In this document: piece after piece, positions 22,890 through 30,440 of the stretch
How the letters are laid out: each line of letters starts with the position of its first letter
Position numbering within the stretch: position 1 is the stretch's first letter
Assembly (NCBI GenBank): GCA_947258825.1
Contig: CAMYJX010000012.1
Span: 4,922 to 40,329 of the forward strand
Source: an uncultured Pseudomonadales bacterium
GTDB taxonomy: Bacteria; Pseudomonadota; Gammaproteobacteria; Pseudomonadales; Azotimanducaceae
Length of the DNA: 35,408 nucleotides
Reading direction: 5' to 3'
Program-made: the position numbers and the translations under genes
The notes under the pieces: model-generated
Databases searched by the model: none
Seen by the model: only the letters and a program-made list of their open reading frames with translations
What the model was told of the DNA's origin: nothing

Positions 22890-22908
22890 TCCCCCTGAAG
22901 GGGGGGGG
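22890..22908. repeat. C5-TGAA-G9 hairpin with a nine-G run
   Basis: Five C, the tetraloop TGAA and nine G (22900-22908) lie between the AraC gene start and the small gene at 22960-23157. It can fold into a stable GC stem and the G run could vary in length by slippage. It lies just upstream of the AraC coding start, so it could affect expression. Confidence 0.6.
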
Positions 22909-22959
22909 ATATGGGGGATAGGGAAACTACTTAGGCAGCCCGTGCATTCCCGCAATGAG

Positions 22960-23157
22960 CTAGGGATTTAGCTCCAGCCTTTCAACGGAGAGCAAGGGAA
23001 AGTGGAGTTGATGTAGCGTATTCAAGATTCCAGCGAGTTCGGCCTGATCTTCGACCCGACCTTCAAGTGCCGTGACGACTGCCGTCCCAACACTTTCGAC
23101 TTTCATGCTCATCCCGCCCGTACGCTCAAGCCATGAGGGTTTCAATAGACCCTGCAC
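22960..23157 (-). CDS. Small conserved protein (YRIRVQG...LPLLSVERL type), unknown function
   Basis: 65 residues from a GTG at 23157. The pattern VQG, a Trp near residue 9, EGRVEDQAELAGILNTLHQL and the ending LPLLSVERLE matches a small conserved protein family I remember only as hypothetical (typical wording: LTGPVxDQAALHGLL...GLPLLSV). The codons before the GTG read GTYRIR, which belongs to the same conserved pattern, yet there is no ATG before the upstream TAA. Either the start is GTG with a shortened N-terminus, or the original start was lost. It stands alone between two regulators. Confidence 0.5.
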   Translation of the reverse strand: MQGLLKPSWLERTGGMSMKVESVGTAVVTALEGRVEDQAELAGILNTLHQLHFPLLSVERLELNP

Positions 23158-23269
23158 ACGGATGCGGTAGGTACCCGGGGAAGCTTACTCAGAAGCTTTT
23201 ACCTCTCGCACTACTCCTCCAGCAGTTAAACCGAGTTTTGGAAGTTTCCGTCTTTTCCGTCTGATTTAA

Positions 23270-23290
23270 AATCACTCAGAGCGGGTGATT
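23270..23290 (-). terminator. Weak terminator after the MalT-like gene
   Basis: AATCAC and GTGATT pair around a 9-base loop about 20 bp after the MalT-like stop. Read on the - strand the stem ends in an AT-rich tract (TTTTAAAT) rather than a clean T-run. Confidence 0.35.
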
Positions 23291-23309
23291 TACGGGGGAG
23301 AGAGCGCGT

Positions 23310-26300
23310 CTAGCTTCGCAGTGAAGCTAACAACTCAGCGGACTTCTGTACTGCCTGCCGACGATTGGATGCGCCGAGTTTGGCGTACAGATGTTTTAGA
23401 TGCGTCTTTACGGTTTCTACCGACACATGCAGTTTCGAGGCGATTTCCTTATTCTGTAGCCTCTGCTGTAGTAACGCCAGAACTTCCAGCTCACGATTGG
23501 TCAGTGGCTCCATAAGATTCGGCTTCGGACGATTTCCCACGGTCGCAACTGAAGAAGCTCGTTCTGAGTGCACCTCCTGAAGCACTCTGGCGACGAACTC
23601 AGCATGTTCGCTTAAAGGATCAAGACGCTGCAGAAGATCTGCCATCGGCACACCGGCTTCCATAAAGGGGCGGACCCACCCACCGGGTGCTGCCATGTTC
23701 AGAACCTCATTGAGCACCCTCATTGCGTCCTCTGCTCTATGCAGTTTCCGCAGAATAAGCACCTGTAGGACCATAGCTTCAACTGTCTGGTTGAAGAGGT
23801 GTGAATCTTGAAATTGCTGGCGTAGGTTCTCGACAAACTCGCGGGCCTGGTGGCTCGAGGCTGCGGAATTCATCGACAGCAACACCCTGACCCGTGTGAG
23901 CGCAGGTATTTCTATCCATAAAAATCGATCCGTAGACACGAGACCTTCATCCAGTGCAAACAGCAACTCTTCCGCAGACTGTGTGTCTCCACGAAGTAAC
24001 GCTAATCTGGCCGCGCTAGACCGCGCGATTCTCAACCACGATGAATTGCGATTCTCTTCACTTAGCGCCGACAATACCTTCGTCACTGCGCCTGCCGACG
24101 TCGTGTCTCCCGTCAACTGATACGCCAGCGCCAGCGCTGCAACTGCGTCGGCCGTCACCTGGCCGTCTATACTCTGTCTCTGAGCCATAAAGCGCTCCAA
24201 ATAGACAATTGCTTGTTGAAAATCGCCACTCTGCAAGAAAGATATGCCCACCATGTACTCCCCCCAGGTCAATACGAGCAATGATCGAGCATCCTTTATG
24301 GACATTGCCCTAAGACGGTGACCTTGTACGCGTGTGGCTGCGAGATCTCCCGATAAGTAATGCAGGTAGGACAGTGCGGCAGCAAAGCGCCCACGTAACG
24401 CTACGGATGTTTCGTGATTACGTTCGTCAACTTCAGTCAACCGGCTAATCGCCAGCCGAGGATCGCCATCAACATGCGTGGCGAGGCCCAGGAACAGGTG
24501 ACGATTGCCTTCAATAACCCCCCCTTTCAACGGAATATCCTGCATCGAAGTTTCTAGTCTCTGACGGCTGGTATGCGCGTCTCCCGACCAGTATAGGACA
24601 ACCCCTTCCAGATAATTGACCTCTGAAACAAACCAGCCAGGGCTTTCCCCACCCCGTTGTTCGATCAGCTTGGCCGCCGAGAGCATATACTGTTTCGCCT
24701 TGTGGGGTTCAGCCTGAACCACCGCGGCCAGGCGCGCCGCGGCGACCAATATTTCCAGGTGCTTTTCCCACAGCGCAGACGGCAATCCAACCAACCACCG
24801 TCTCACCACTGGATCCCTGTCCTGATCCAACTGCTCCAGGCATTTAGCAGCAACTAACCGTGCCGCCAGATCCGGTTGTTCCGCTGCCAGGTAATGCTCG
24901 ATTGCATCCTGTATATATCCATTGTCCGCAAACCATTTTCCTGCCCTCCTATGCAGCTCCGCTACTTCCTGCGTGGATTGCCGACGAATTAGTTCGTTCT
25001 GCAACAGGTCCTGAAATTCATGGTGATACCGAAACCACTCAAGATTGTTATCCAGGGGAATAACAAATAAATTCTGCTCAACCAAAGCGCTTATGAAACT
25101 GTAAGCATCAAACTGAGCTGCAGCCGGCAAATCGATGGGGCAAATGGCTTCACACAATCCGGCGCATAAGCGGGGTACGATCGAAGAGGCCAGCAGCCAG
25201 GTCTGCATCGACTCATCCAACGATTCTAAGACTTCCTGGAGCAGGTAACCGCGTACGCCTATCGAACCCATCTCTATGTTTCGCAGCAGTTTTTCCGGAT
25301 TAGCGCTCTTCTGCAACGCCAACGCCATGAGGCGCAACCCTGCAACCCATCCTTCCAGCAGACTTTCAAGTCGTATTGCATCAGGATCAGAAAGCTCAAC
25401 GCTTGATAAGCGTTGCATCAACGCAATACTTTCCTCTGTTGAAAACACCAGATCCAGCATACGCAAATCTGTCATCTGGCCCTTCGCGCGCATCGACACC
25501 AGAGGCAAGGGAGGGTCGCGCCGGGCAATCAGTACCAAGTGCAGACTGAGCGGCGGGTGGCGCAACAATTGAATAAAAAACTCGTGAACACTCGAGCTCG
25601 TAGGTATTAGATGGTAGTCATCAAGCACCAGAATCACCGGCTCGGGAATTGAATCCAGCTCATTGCTGACAATTCTGACCACCGTTTCCATTGGCGGCAG
25701 CGAAGACTGATAGGCGAGGGCTTGGACGTTTCTGCCTGAGCCCTGACCAAGCGATTCTATTGCAGCTCCCAGGTACTCCAGGAACCGTGGGAGATCGCCA
25801 TCATCACGGTCCAGAGAAATCCACGCACTTAACCAGTCTGTTGAATCCAGCCAATGGCAGACAACATTACTCTTGCCATACCCAGCAGGCGCCGAGACCA
25901 ACGTAAGAGGATTTTCACGACCTTTCTCCAGTAGCTCGAGCAGCCGTGGACGAGGCAGAAAATCAGCCGGCAAAGGAGGCTGATGTAGTTTTGTCCAAAG
26001 AATCAGTGAATTCTCGGGACTATCCGGCAGATTTGTTTTGTGCTGCAATTCATCGACTATTTCGGACATTAGGGATGCGCTGATGAAGGGCATTCCCTGC
26101 CTAATGCAATGCACCGCTTCAGGAAGTTCACTCCCAACAGAATCCCGACAGACCACCCCGCGCACGCCAGCACGCAACAGGCGACGTACAGATTGCTCTG
26201 CTCTACTGATAACGACAATGGTCTGGGGCTGCTCACGATTCGCCAGCAGCTCCGTAATGGTTTCCCCCAGAGTTGTACCCGTAGCGACGACCAGATCCAA

Positions 26301-26546
26301 TGGTGCTGAATCCACGCACTCCAGCGCGGCTTCAAAGCTTGCTGTTTCCAGAGTGACATTCACGCGAGACGTTGCGTCAAGAATAGCTGCCAGCCCCGCC
26401 CGGCTCAACGGATCGGGGTCTACCACACAGATCGATAGGTCTTGGTCTTGTTCCCAGAGCACAGGTATGTGACCGCGAATCCAAAAACCCTGGACCGTAA
26501 CACGATCCATGGGGTTCATTACAATCAAAAAATCCGACTCTGCCAA
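23310..26546 (-). CDS. MalT-like LuxR-family ATP-dependent regulator with receiver-like N-terminus
   Basis: 1078 residues. Residues ~37-160 look like a response-regulator receiver (SICVVDPDPLSRAGLAAIL, VVISRAEQSVRRLLRAGVRG) but the phospho-acceptor position is Ala/Thr (LDLVVATGTT). Residues ~190-520 are a STAND ATPase module with Walker A APAGYGKSN (Lys225) and Walker B VILVLDDYH (Asp309). A long helical, TPR-like region follows, and the last ~60 residues are a LuxR helix-turn-helix (LTNRELEVLALLQQ, NKEIASKLHVSVETVKTHL). Such regulators activate transcription when ATP and an inducer drive oligomerisation. Codon use and GC look lower than in the left half of the window. The target genes are unknown; the DUF3604 cluster just upstream on the same strand is a candidate. 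Confidence 0.92.
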   Translation of the reverse strand: MAESDFLIVMNPMDRVTVQGFWIRGHIPVLWEQDQDLSICVVDPDPLSRAGLAAILDATSRVNVTLETASFEAALECVDSAPLDLVVATGTTLGETITELLANREQPQTIVVISRAEQSVRRLLRAGVRGVVCRDSVGSELPEAVHCIRQGMPFISASLMSEIVDELQHKTNLPDSPENSLILWTKLHQPPLPADFLPRPRLLELLEKGRENPLTLVSAPAGYGKSNVVCHWLDSTDWLSAWISLDRDDGDLPRFLEYLGAAIESLGQGSGRNVQALAYQSSLPPMETVVRIVSNELDSIPEPVILVLDDYHLIPTSSSVHEFFIQLLRHPPLSLHLVLIARRDPPLPLVSMRAKGQMTDLRMLDLVFSTEESIALMQRLSSVELSDPDAIRLESLLEGWVAGLRLMALALQKSANPEKLLRNIEMGSIGVRGYLLQEVLESLDESMQTWLLASSIVPRLCAGLCEAICPIDLPAAAQFDAYSFISALVEQNLFVIPLDNNLEWFRYHHEFQDLLQNELIRRQSTQEVAELHRRAGKWFADNGYIQDAIEHYLAAEQPDLAARLVAAKCLEQLDQDRDPVVRRWLVGLPSALWEKHLEILVAAARLAAVVQAEPHKAKQYMLSAAKLIEQRGGESPGWFVSEVNYLEGVVLYWSGDAHTSRQRLETSMQDIPLKGGVIEGNRHLFLGLATHVDGDPRLAISRLTEVDERNHETSVALRGRFAAALSYLHYLSGDLAATRVQGHRLRAMSIKDARSLLVLTWGEYMVGISFLQSGDFQQAIVYLERFMAQRQSIDGQVTADAVAALALAYQLTGDTTSAGAVTKVLSALSEENRNSSWLRIARSSAARLALLRGDTQSAEELLFALDEGLVSTDRFLWIEIPALTRVRVLLSMNSAASSHQAREFVENLRQQFQDSHLFNQTVEAMVLQVLILRKLHRAEDAMRVLNEVLNMAAPGGWVRPFMEAGVPMADLLQRLDPLSEHAEFVARVLQEVHSERASSVATVGNRPKPNLMEPLTNRELEVLALLQQRLQNKEIASKLHVSVETVKTHLKHLYAKLGASNRRQAVQKSAELLASLRS

Positions 26547-26567
26547 CCTGCAGGCAATACCATTGCC

Positions 26568-26954
26568 TTAGCGTCGTTCTATCCGCTTACCGCGATCCTT
26601 TGCTCGGTCAGATGTACGGTCTCGCCGATGTTCCCGTTTGTCGACGCGATTGGCCCGTCGACAATCAGGACCATCGCCCACACAACCCCGGCGTTGTTCC
26701 CGAAAAATCTGGCGATCCTCGATCCCATCCACGGTATTTTCCCGACGGTCTTCACGGCGTTGCCCACGTATTTCCTGACGCTCCGGGGCAGTAGCGGCAT
26801 GTACGTTCCGAAACACAAATCCGACCCCGGACAACCCGGAAGCCAGTACCACCACCGCAAGCAAAGGTGTGAATGTTCTCGTAGTTCGTTGCCACAGTTC
26901 GTGCGCACCCTCAGTGCTTAGCGAATTCTGCGGCCCGATCTGCTGATTGTGCAC
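26568..26954 (-). CDS. Probable exported Arg-rich protein
   Basis: 128 residues from a GTG that directly follows the TAG of the HupE-like fragment. A hydrophobic stretch (LLAVVVLASGLSGVGFVF) ending near VHAA looks like a signal peptide. The mature part is dense in Arg with RREDRRE, CVGDGPDCRR and KREHRRDR, a composition seen in small exported proteins of unknown role. Another - strand frame (26579-26908) also reads smoothly (KIPWMGSRIARFFGNNAGV) but has no signal peptide or known pattern. I prefer the Arg-rich frame with limited confidence. The N-terminal ~20 residues may be fused from other sequence. Confidence 0.45.
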   Translation of the reverse strand: MHNQQIGPQNSLSTEGAHELWQRTTRTFTPLLAVVVLASGLSGVGFVFRNVHAATAPERQEIRGQRREDRRENTVDGIEDRQIFREQRRGCVGDGPDCRRANRVDKREHRRDRTSDRAKDRGKRIERR

Positions 26955-27188
26955 CTATGCTCGACAACGTCCTGTCTCTATGCGCCAACACAGCTGCTCT
27001 TTGCTCGGAAGTGCCAGCGTTGCTGGATGCGGCTTGCCGTAGTAGATCGGCGCTCGCCAGAGAACTTCATAACGCGCGGTGCTGAGCTGTTTCAGCTCGA
27101 GCAGACCGGGCTGGGATTCATGGGCACATGTCTGACCAGCAACCAATGCTGCGGTCAACAACAGAAGCGCGAATAACGCTTTTCGCAT
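26955..27188 (-). pseudogene. N-terminal fragment of a HupE/UreJ-family membrane protein
   Basis: 77 codons. The signal peptide (KALFALLLLTAALVAGQTCA) is followed by HESQPGLLELKQ and ARYEVLWRAP, the periplasmic N-terminal domain of the HupE/UreJ-2 family, whose members normally run to over 300 residues with several membrane helices. Here the frame ends after about 55 mature residues in an unrelated tail (CWRIETGRCRA), so the membrane part is gone. The ATG overlaps the stop of the PPIase-like gene, which shows the original operon arrangement. Confidence 0.7.
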
Positions 27189-27844
27189 CAGCCCGCAGCT
27201 GTGGTCGCCACAGGCGCAATCGTATCGGGGAGTTCGATCGTGACATCGTAACCCTCGCGCAGCTTGTCATAGGCCAGCTCTTTCAGTTCTTGGCGCTGCG
27301 TGGCCAACCACTCACGCTTCACCAGTGAACGGATTTCATCGAGCACCGGCATGCGACCTTCGACACGCTCGGCATCCGCTTCGATTTCCGGTCGATCATC
27401 TGGCCTCACATACACCTGCACGAAAGAAATCTCAGGTTCCAGCCGAAAACGATCCGGGTTCTTCTTGAGATAAACGTTCAACAAATCGTCGGTGGGGTTC
27501 TCATCCAGAGTCAGGTCCTCGAGGAGAAACTCGAGCTTCATGCGCATGCGCTGACGTACCATCGCATTTTTCCGGTCGAGCCGCATAGCCAACGCTTCGC
27601 GATAGTACACCTCTTTGCGGACATGACTTTCGACCAGCCCTTCGAGTTCCTGACGGGTTGGCCGGCGGATCCAGGCGCGCTGGAACTGCGCCACAAGTTG
27701 TTCGACCTGGCCCGCGTCAACGACAATTCGATTGGTTGCTCTGTCTTCCGGCTCCTGCGTCAGCCCGACCCCGACAAACAGCACTGCGCCGATGAGCGCG
27801 AGATCAACCAATGGTTTACTGATCAGTTTTCGTACAAGGTTCAT
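27188..27844 (-). CDS. Membrane-anchored parvulin-type PPIase-like protein, shortened
   Basis: 218 residues from the ATG at 27844, chosen because it directly precedes the basic-then-hydrophobic anchor NLVRKLISKPLVDLALIGAV; the frame is open to 27958. The next region (VDAGQVEQLVAQFQRAW, LVESHVRKEVYYREALAM, DRKNAMVRQRMRMKLEF) matches the SurA/PpiD-like chaperone part of peptidyl-prolyl isomerases encoded beside HupE and DUF3604 genes. The isomerase core expected after FVQVYVRPDDRPEIEADAE is missing and the protein continues in frame with the family's C-terminal end (VLDEIRSLVKREW). So it is probably a chaperone remnant without isomerase activity, or a natural short form. Confidence 0.7.
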   Translation of the reverse strand: MNLVRKLISKPLVDLALIGAVLFVGVGLTQEPEDRATNRIVVDAGQVEQLVAQFQRAWIRRPTRQELEGLVESHVRKEVYYREALAMRLDRKNAMVRQRMRMKLEFLLEDLTLDENPTDDLLNVYLKKNPDRFRLEPEISFVQVYVRPDDRPEIEADAERVEGRMPVLDEIRSLVKREWLATQRQELKELAYDKLREGYDVTIELPDTIAPVATTAAG

Positions 27845-28022
27845 TTGGATGTTGCTGCCCCCGGCAGCTCGACGCTGAGTACCGACGGAATAGTAGGCAG
27901 CGGAAAAACCGGGGCACTGGCCACTTCTCGCCAGTGCCCCCCAGGTCTTATGCAACAAGCAGTGTCTTGATGCCCTGTACCAACCTCAAGCCTTTATTAC
28001 TCTGCGCTGTTTGCTGTTCCGA

Positions 28023-29975
28023 CTACGGCGTGTACCAGATAGGACTCGAGTAGGCTCGCTCCTGACCAGTCTTGGTCGAACCCTCCGGCAGCTCGATGCC
28101 GTAACGGTAGGCGTCGTACACGATCCAGCGCGGCGTTGGAATTTCGAGGACGCGCGTATAGTAGAACGCGCGCTGTTTTGGATCGAAGTCCGGGTCGCTC
28201 CATACAGCTGCCAGCTCTGATGCGCCAATCGTGTTGGTCCAGTTCGCATTTTCGATATCAACGGTGTTGCCTACAGGCGGTAGCTTACCGTTCGCGTCCG
28301 GCTTACGATTATCAGACCAGGCAACGTCATAGACCTTCTCGTAGGTCTTGCCCTTGCTGCCAGTCCAACCCTTGATGATCTGAATACGATCGAGGTTTGC
28401 GCCGATCGGGTCGCGCAGTGCGTACACCATAAATGATGGTGCCTTGTTGCCCTCACGCGGTCGCAAGTCGCCACCCATTGGCACGCCTTTCTCATAGCCA
28501 TTGAACGCCGGTTGCCGGCTCTTCACGTCATTGTCCGTGAAATTCCAACCGCCGAAGAAGCGCAGACCGATACGCGGGCCTGTCGTTGCGTACGTTTCCT
28601 TACGCTGCATAGCTGCGAAAATAGCTTCGCGCGTATTTTCCTCTGCCCACACGGCCTGCAAACCCGACGCTTCCATTTGCCACGCAAACCGAACACCGGC
28701 TTTCGTTTCCTGGAATGGATGAGCCAAACGATTTGGCGACGCTTCATACGCCGTATGTTTGCCCATGAAGTTCTCTTCCTCGGTAGTCGTCATCGAGGTG
28801 TGGCTGTCGGTTGCGCCGACCATACCGAACTTGTAGGGGTTGGTACCGAGTTTTTCCTCGAGCACTAGGCCATTCTTGAGCCCTTCGCGCGCGTACTCGT
28901 ATTGCAACATATCGTCTGTTTTAGGCGTCAGCAGATCGAGGCTGCCTTCGTCCCAAGTGCCGTAATCGGCGAACTCGTCGTTGGGTGACAGCAGCGGATG
29001 CGCCTCTCCGTCACCTTTGATTTGCGTTACTTCGTAGAGTGGCTCCCACTTAGCTCGCGCCTCTACGTATTTCTTGTCGATTTTTCGACCCGTGTACTGA
29101 CGATCAACCGGGAACATGATGCCGTTGGAGAGATTGCCGTTGTGCGCGATCGCCAATACGTTGCCGCCGGTTTTCTCTTCGTACGCTTCCATCCATGCGT
29201 ACAGATCAAGCGGGTCCTGGCTGCCGTAGGGCTCCGCCATCGTCATGGGCGCTACCATGCCAGCCCGGCTGGCATCGTCCCTGTAAATGACGTTGCGATG
29301 CATGTTTCCGCCTTTGACCAGCGAGGTCCACTCATATCCTATGAGCGCGGTGAACGTGCCCGGGTCGTTGTATTTGTCGGCGGTCTTGACGATGTGATCC
29401 CAGATGGTCATGTATTTGTCGGAACCGGGTGCGTAGGCGTCGACCAATTTCGGGTCGAGCTTGTTCTGCGAAAACGTTTCAATCAGGTCCAGTGACGTTG
29501 CCTGAGCCTCCGCGCTGGTTCCCTTGATGCCCGCGTTCCAGCGCCGACCCTGTTCTGTTCCCAGCACGACTGGATCGCCTTTGATGATATCCTGCACAAA
29601 GCCCATCTGATCGGAGTGATCAGCAATCACGAGCCAATCGAGCGGCCGTGACAGCTTCACCGGCTGCCCGCTGCTGGCGATGACTTCCTCGCCTAGCGCG
29701 AAACGATAGCCGGTTTCATGCAGGGTGCGGTTGCCGAATAGTCCAGCGTCCATTGAGTAGCCCGTATGCAAATGCGTCTCGCCCCAGAGCGGAAAAGTCG
29801 AGAAACTGCGCTGCGCATAGGGTGAGTAAACCTCCCCCCTATAGGCTGCAGATAGAGACTCTTTAGAAGTGGTAATTCCCACCGGCTCGGCGAGCGCTGC
29901 CGTACCGAACAGGCACAGCGCGACACTTACCGCTATGCCCTGGCGAATTAGTTTACGATTCGATGGTATGTCCAT
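28023..29975 (-). CDS. Exported DUF3604 protein
   Basis: 650 residues from the ATG at 29975, which has AGGA 8 bp upstream; an in-frame ATG at 29996 is less well placed. A signal peptide (GIAVSVALCLFGTAALAEP) precedes the DUF3604 region. Likely metal ligands lie in GETHLHTGYSMDAG and in LVIADHSDQMGF, an arrangement like PHP-type phosphoesterases. Further conserved blocks are YEWTS, IAHNGNLSNG, GATDSHTSM and ATTGPRIGLRFFGGW. The family is common in marine bacteria, often beside PPIase and HupE genes as here, and its substrate is unknown. The gene is intact, unlike its downstream partners. Confidence 0.9.
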   Translation of the reverse strand: MDIPSNRKLIRQGIAVSVALCLFGTAALAEPVGITTSKESLSAAYRGEVYSPYAQRSFSTFPLWGETHLHTGYSMDAGLFGNRTLHETGYRFALGEEVIASSGQPVKLSRPLDWLVIADHSDQMGFVQDIIKGDPVVLGTEQGRRWNAGIKGTSAEAQATSLDLIETFSQNKLDPKLVDAYAPGSDKYMTIWDHIVKTADKYNDPGTFTALIGYEWTSLVKGGNMHRNVIYRDDASRAGMVAPMTMAEPYGSQDPLDLYAWMEAYEEKTGGNVLAIAHNGNLSNGIMFPVDRQYTGRKIDKKYVEARAKWEPLYEVTQIKGDGEAHPLLSPNDEFADYGTWDEGSLDLLTPKTDDMLQYEYAREGLKNGLVLEEKLGTNPYKFGMVGATDSHTSMTTTEEENFMGKHTAYEASPNRLAHPFQETKAGVRFAWQMEASGLQAVWAEENTREAIFAAMQRKETYATTGPRIGLRFFGGWNFTDNDVKSRQPAFNGYEKGVPMGGDLRPREGNKAPSFMVYALRDPIGANLDRIQIIKGWTGSKGKTYEKVYDVAWSDNRKPDANGKLPPVGNTVDIENANWTNTIGASELAAVWSDPDFDPKQRAFYYTRVLEIPTPRWIVYDAYRYGIELPEGSTKTGQERAYSSPIWYTP

Positions 29976-30107
29976 AGCTATTATCCTACTTGTCATCTTT
30001 ACTGCGAGAGCAGCCCCTAAAGTTTCTCATCACGGAGTATTTCAGCTTGTGTGGTTCCAAACTCGCCATTTCACGCCAATGCGTAGTTTTTTGGGGCCGT
30101 TTCGTTT

Positions 30108-30308
30108 TGTGGGAAAACCATCGTAAAAGGTCAAGCTACCAATGGATATTTCCACCGTATCGGCGATAGTGATGTCTGCCGGAATCTGGGTGGTCATCTT
30201 CGTAGTTGGTGGAGCTGACCGGGCAGCTTCAACGGCGGGGGCAGGTGCAGTAGGTGGCGGTTCGCCGGATTGTTCGCAACCGCTGATACCTGCCATCTCG
30301 CTCCACAA
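30108..30308 (-). pseudogene. 5' fragment of a DUF1254 lipoprotein gene
   Basis: In this frame a Cys preceded by AGIS resembles the end of a lipoprotein signal (the hydrophobic part is missing), followed by a Pro/Ala-rich linker and then IPADITIADTVEISIGSLTF and YDGFPT, which is the start of the DUF1254 domain. After that the frame loses all similarity and stops at 30042. Neither the true start nor the ~400 downstream codons are present. It sits between the DUF3604 gene and the sulfatase terminator. Confidence 0.6.
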
Positions 30309-30334
30309 AAAAACGGGCCATTTCTCGCGGCCCG
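30307..30334 (-). terminator. Rho-independent terminator downstream of the sulfatase gene
   Basis: On the - strand CGGGCC and GGCCCG form a 6-bp GC stem with a 9-base loop, followed by seven T. It lies about 110 bp past the sulfatase stop. The + strand side is also T-rich, so it may work in both directions. Confidence 0.75.
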
Positions 30335-30440
30335 CATTTCTTTTTGCGGAAGTGCCTTCCAGAACCGCTTCACAGGCGGATTTGCGGGAACGCGCAGGCG
30401 ATAGGTCTTGTCTTGACCCGCGCTCTTTCCGCTTAAGAGA

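Noticed and set aside
30042..30107. The 3' extension of the DUF1254 5' fragment as part of a small lipoprotein gene
   Set aside because: After DGFPT the codons lose all similarity and the hydrophobic signal part is missing, so a fragment is the better reading.
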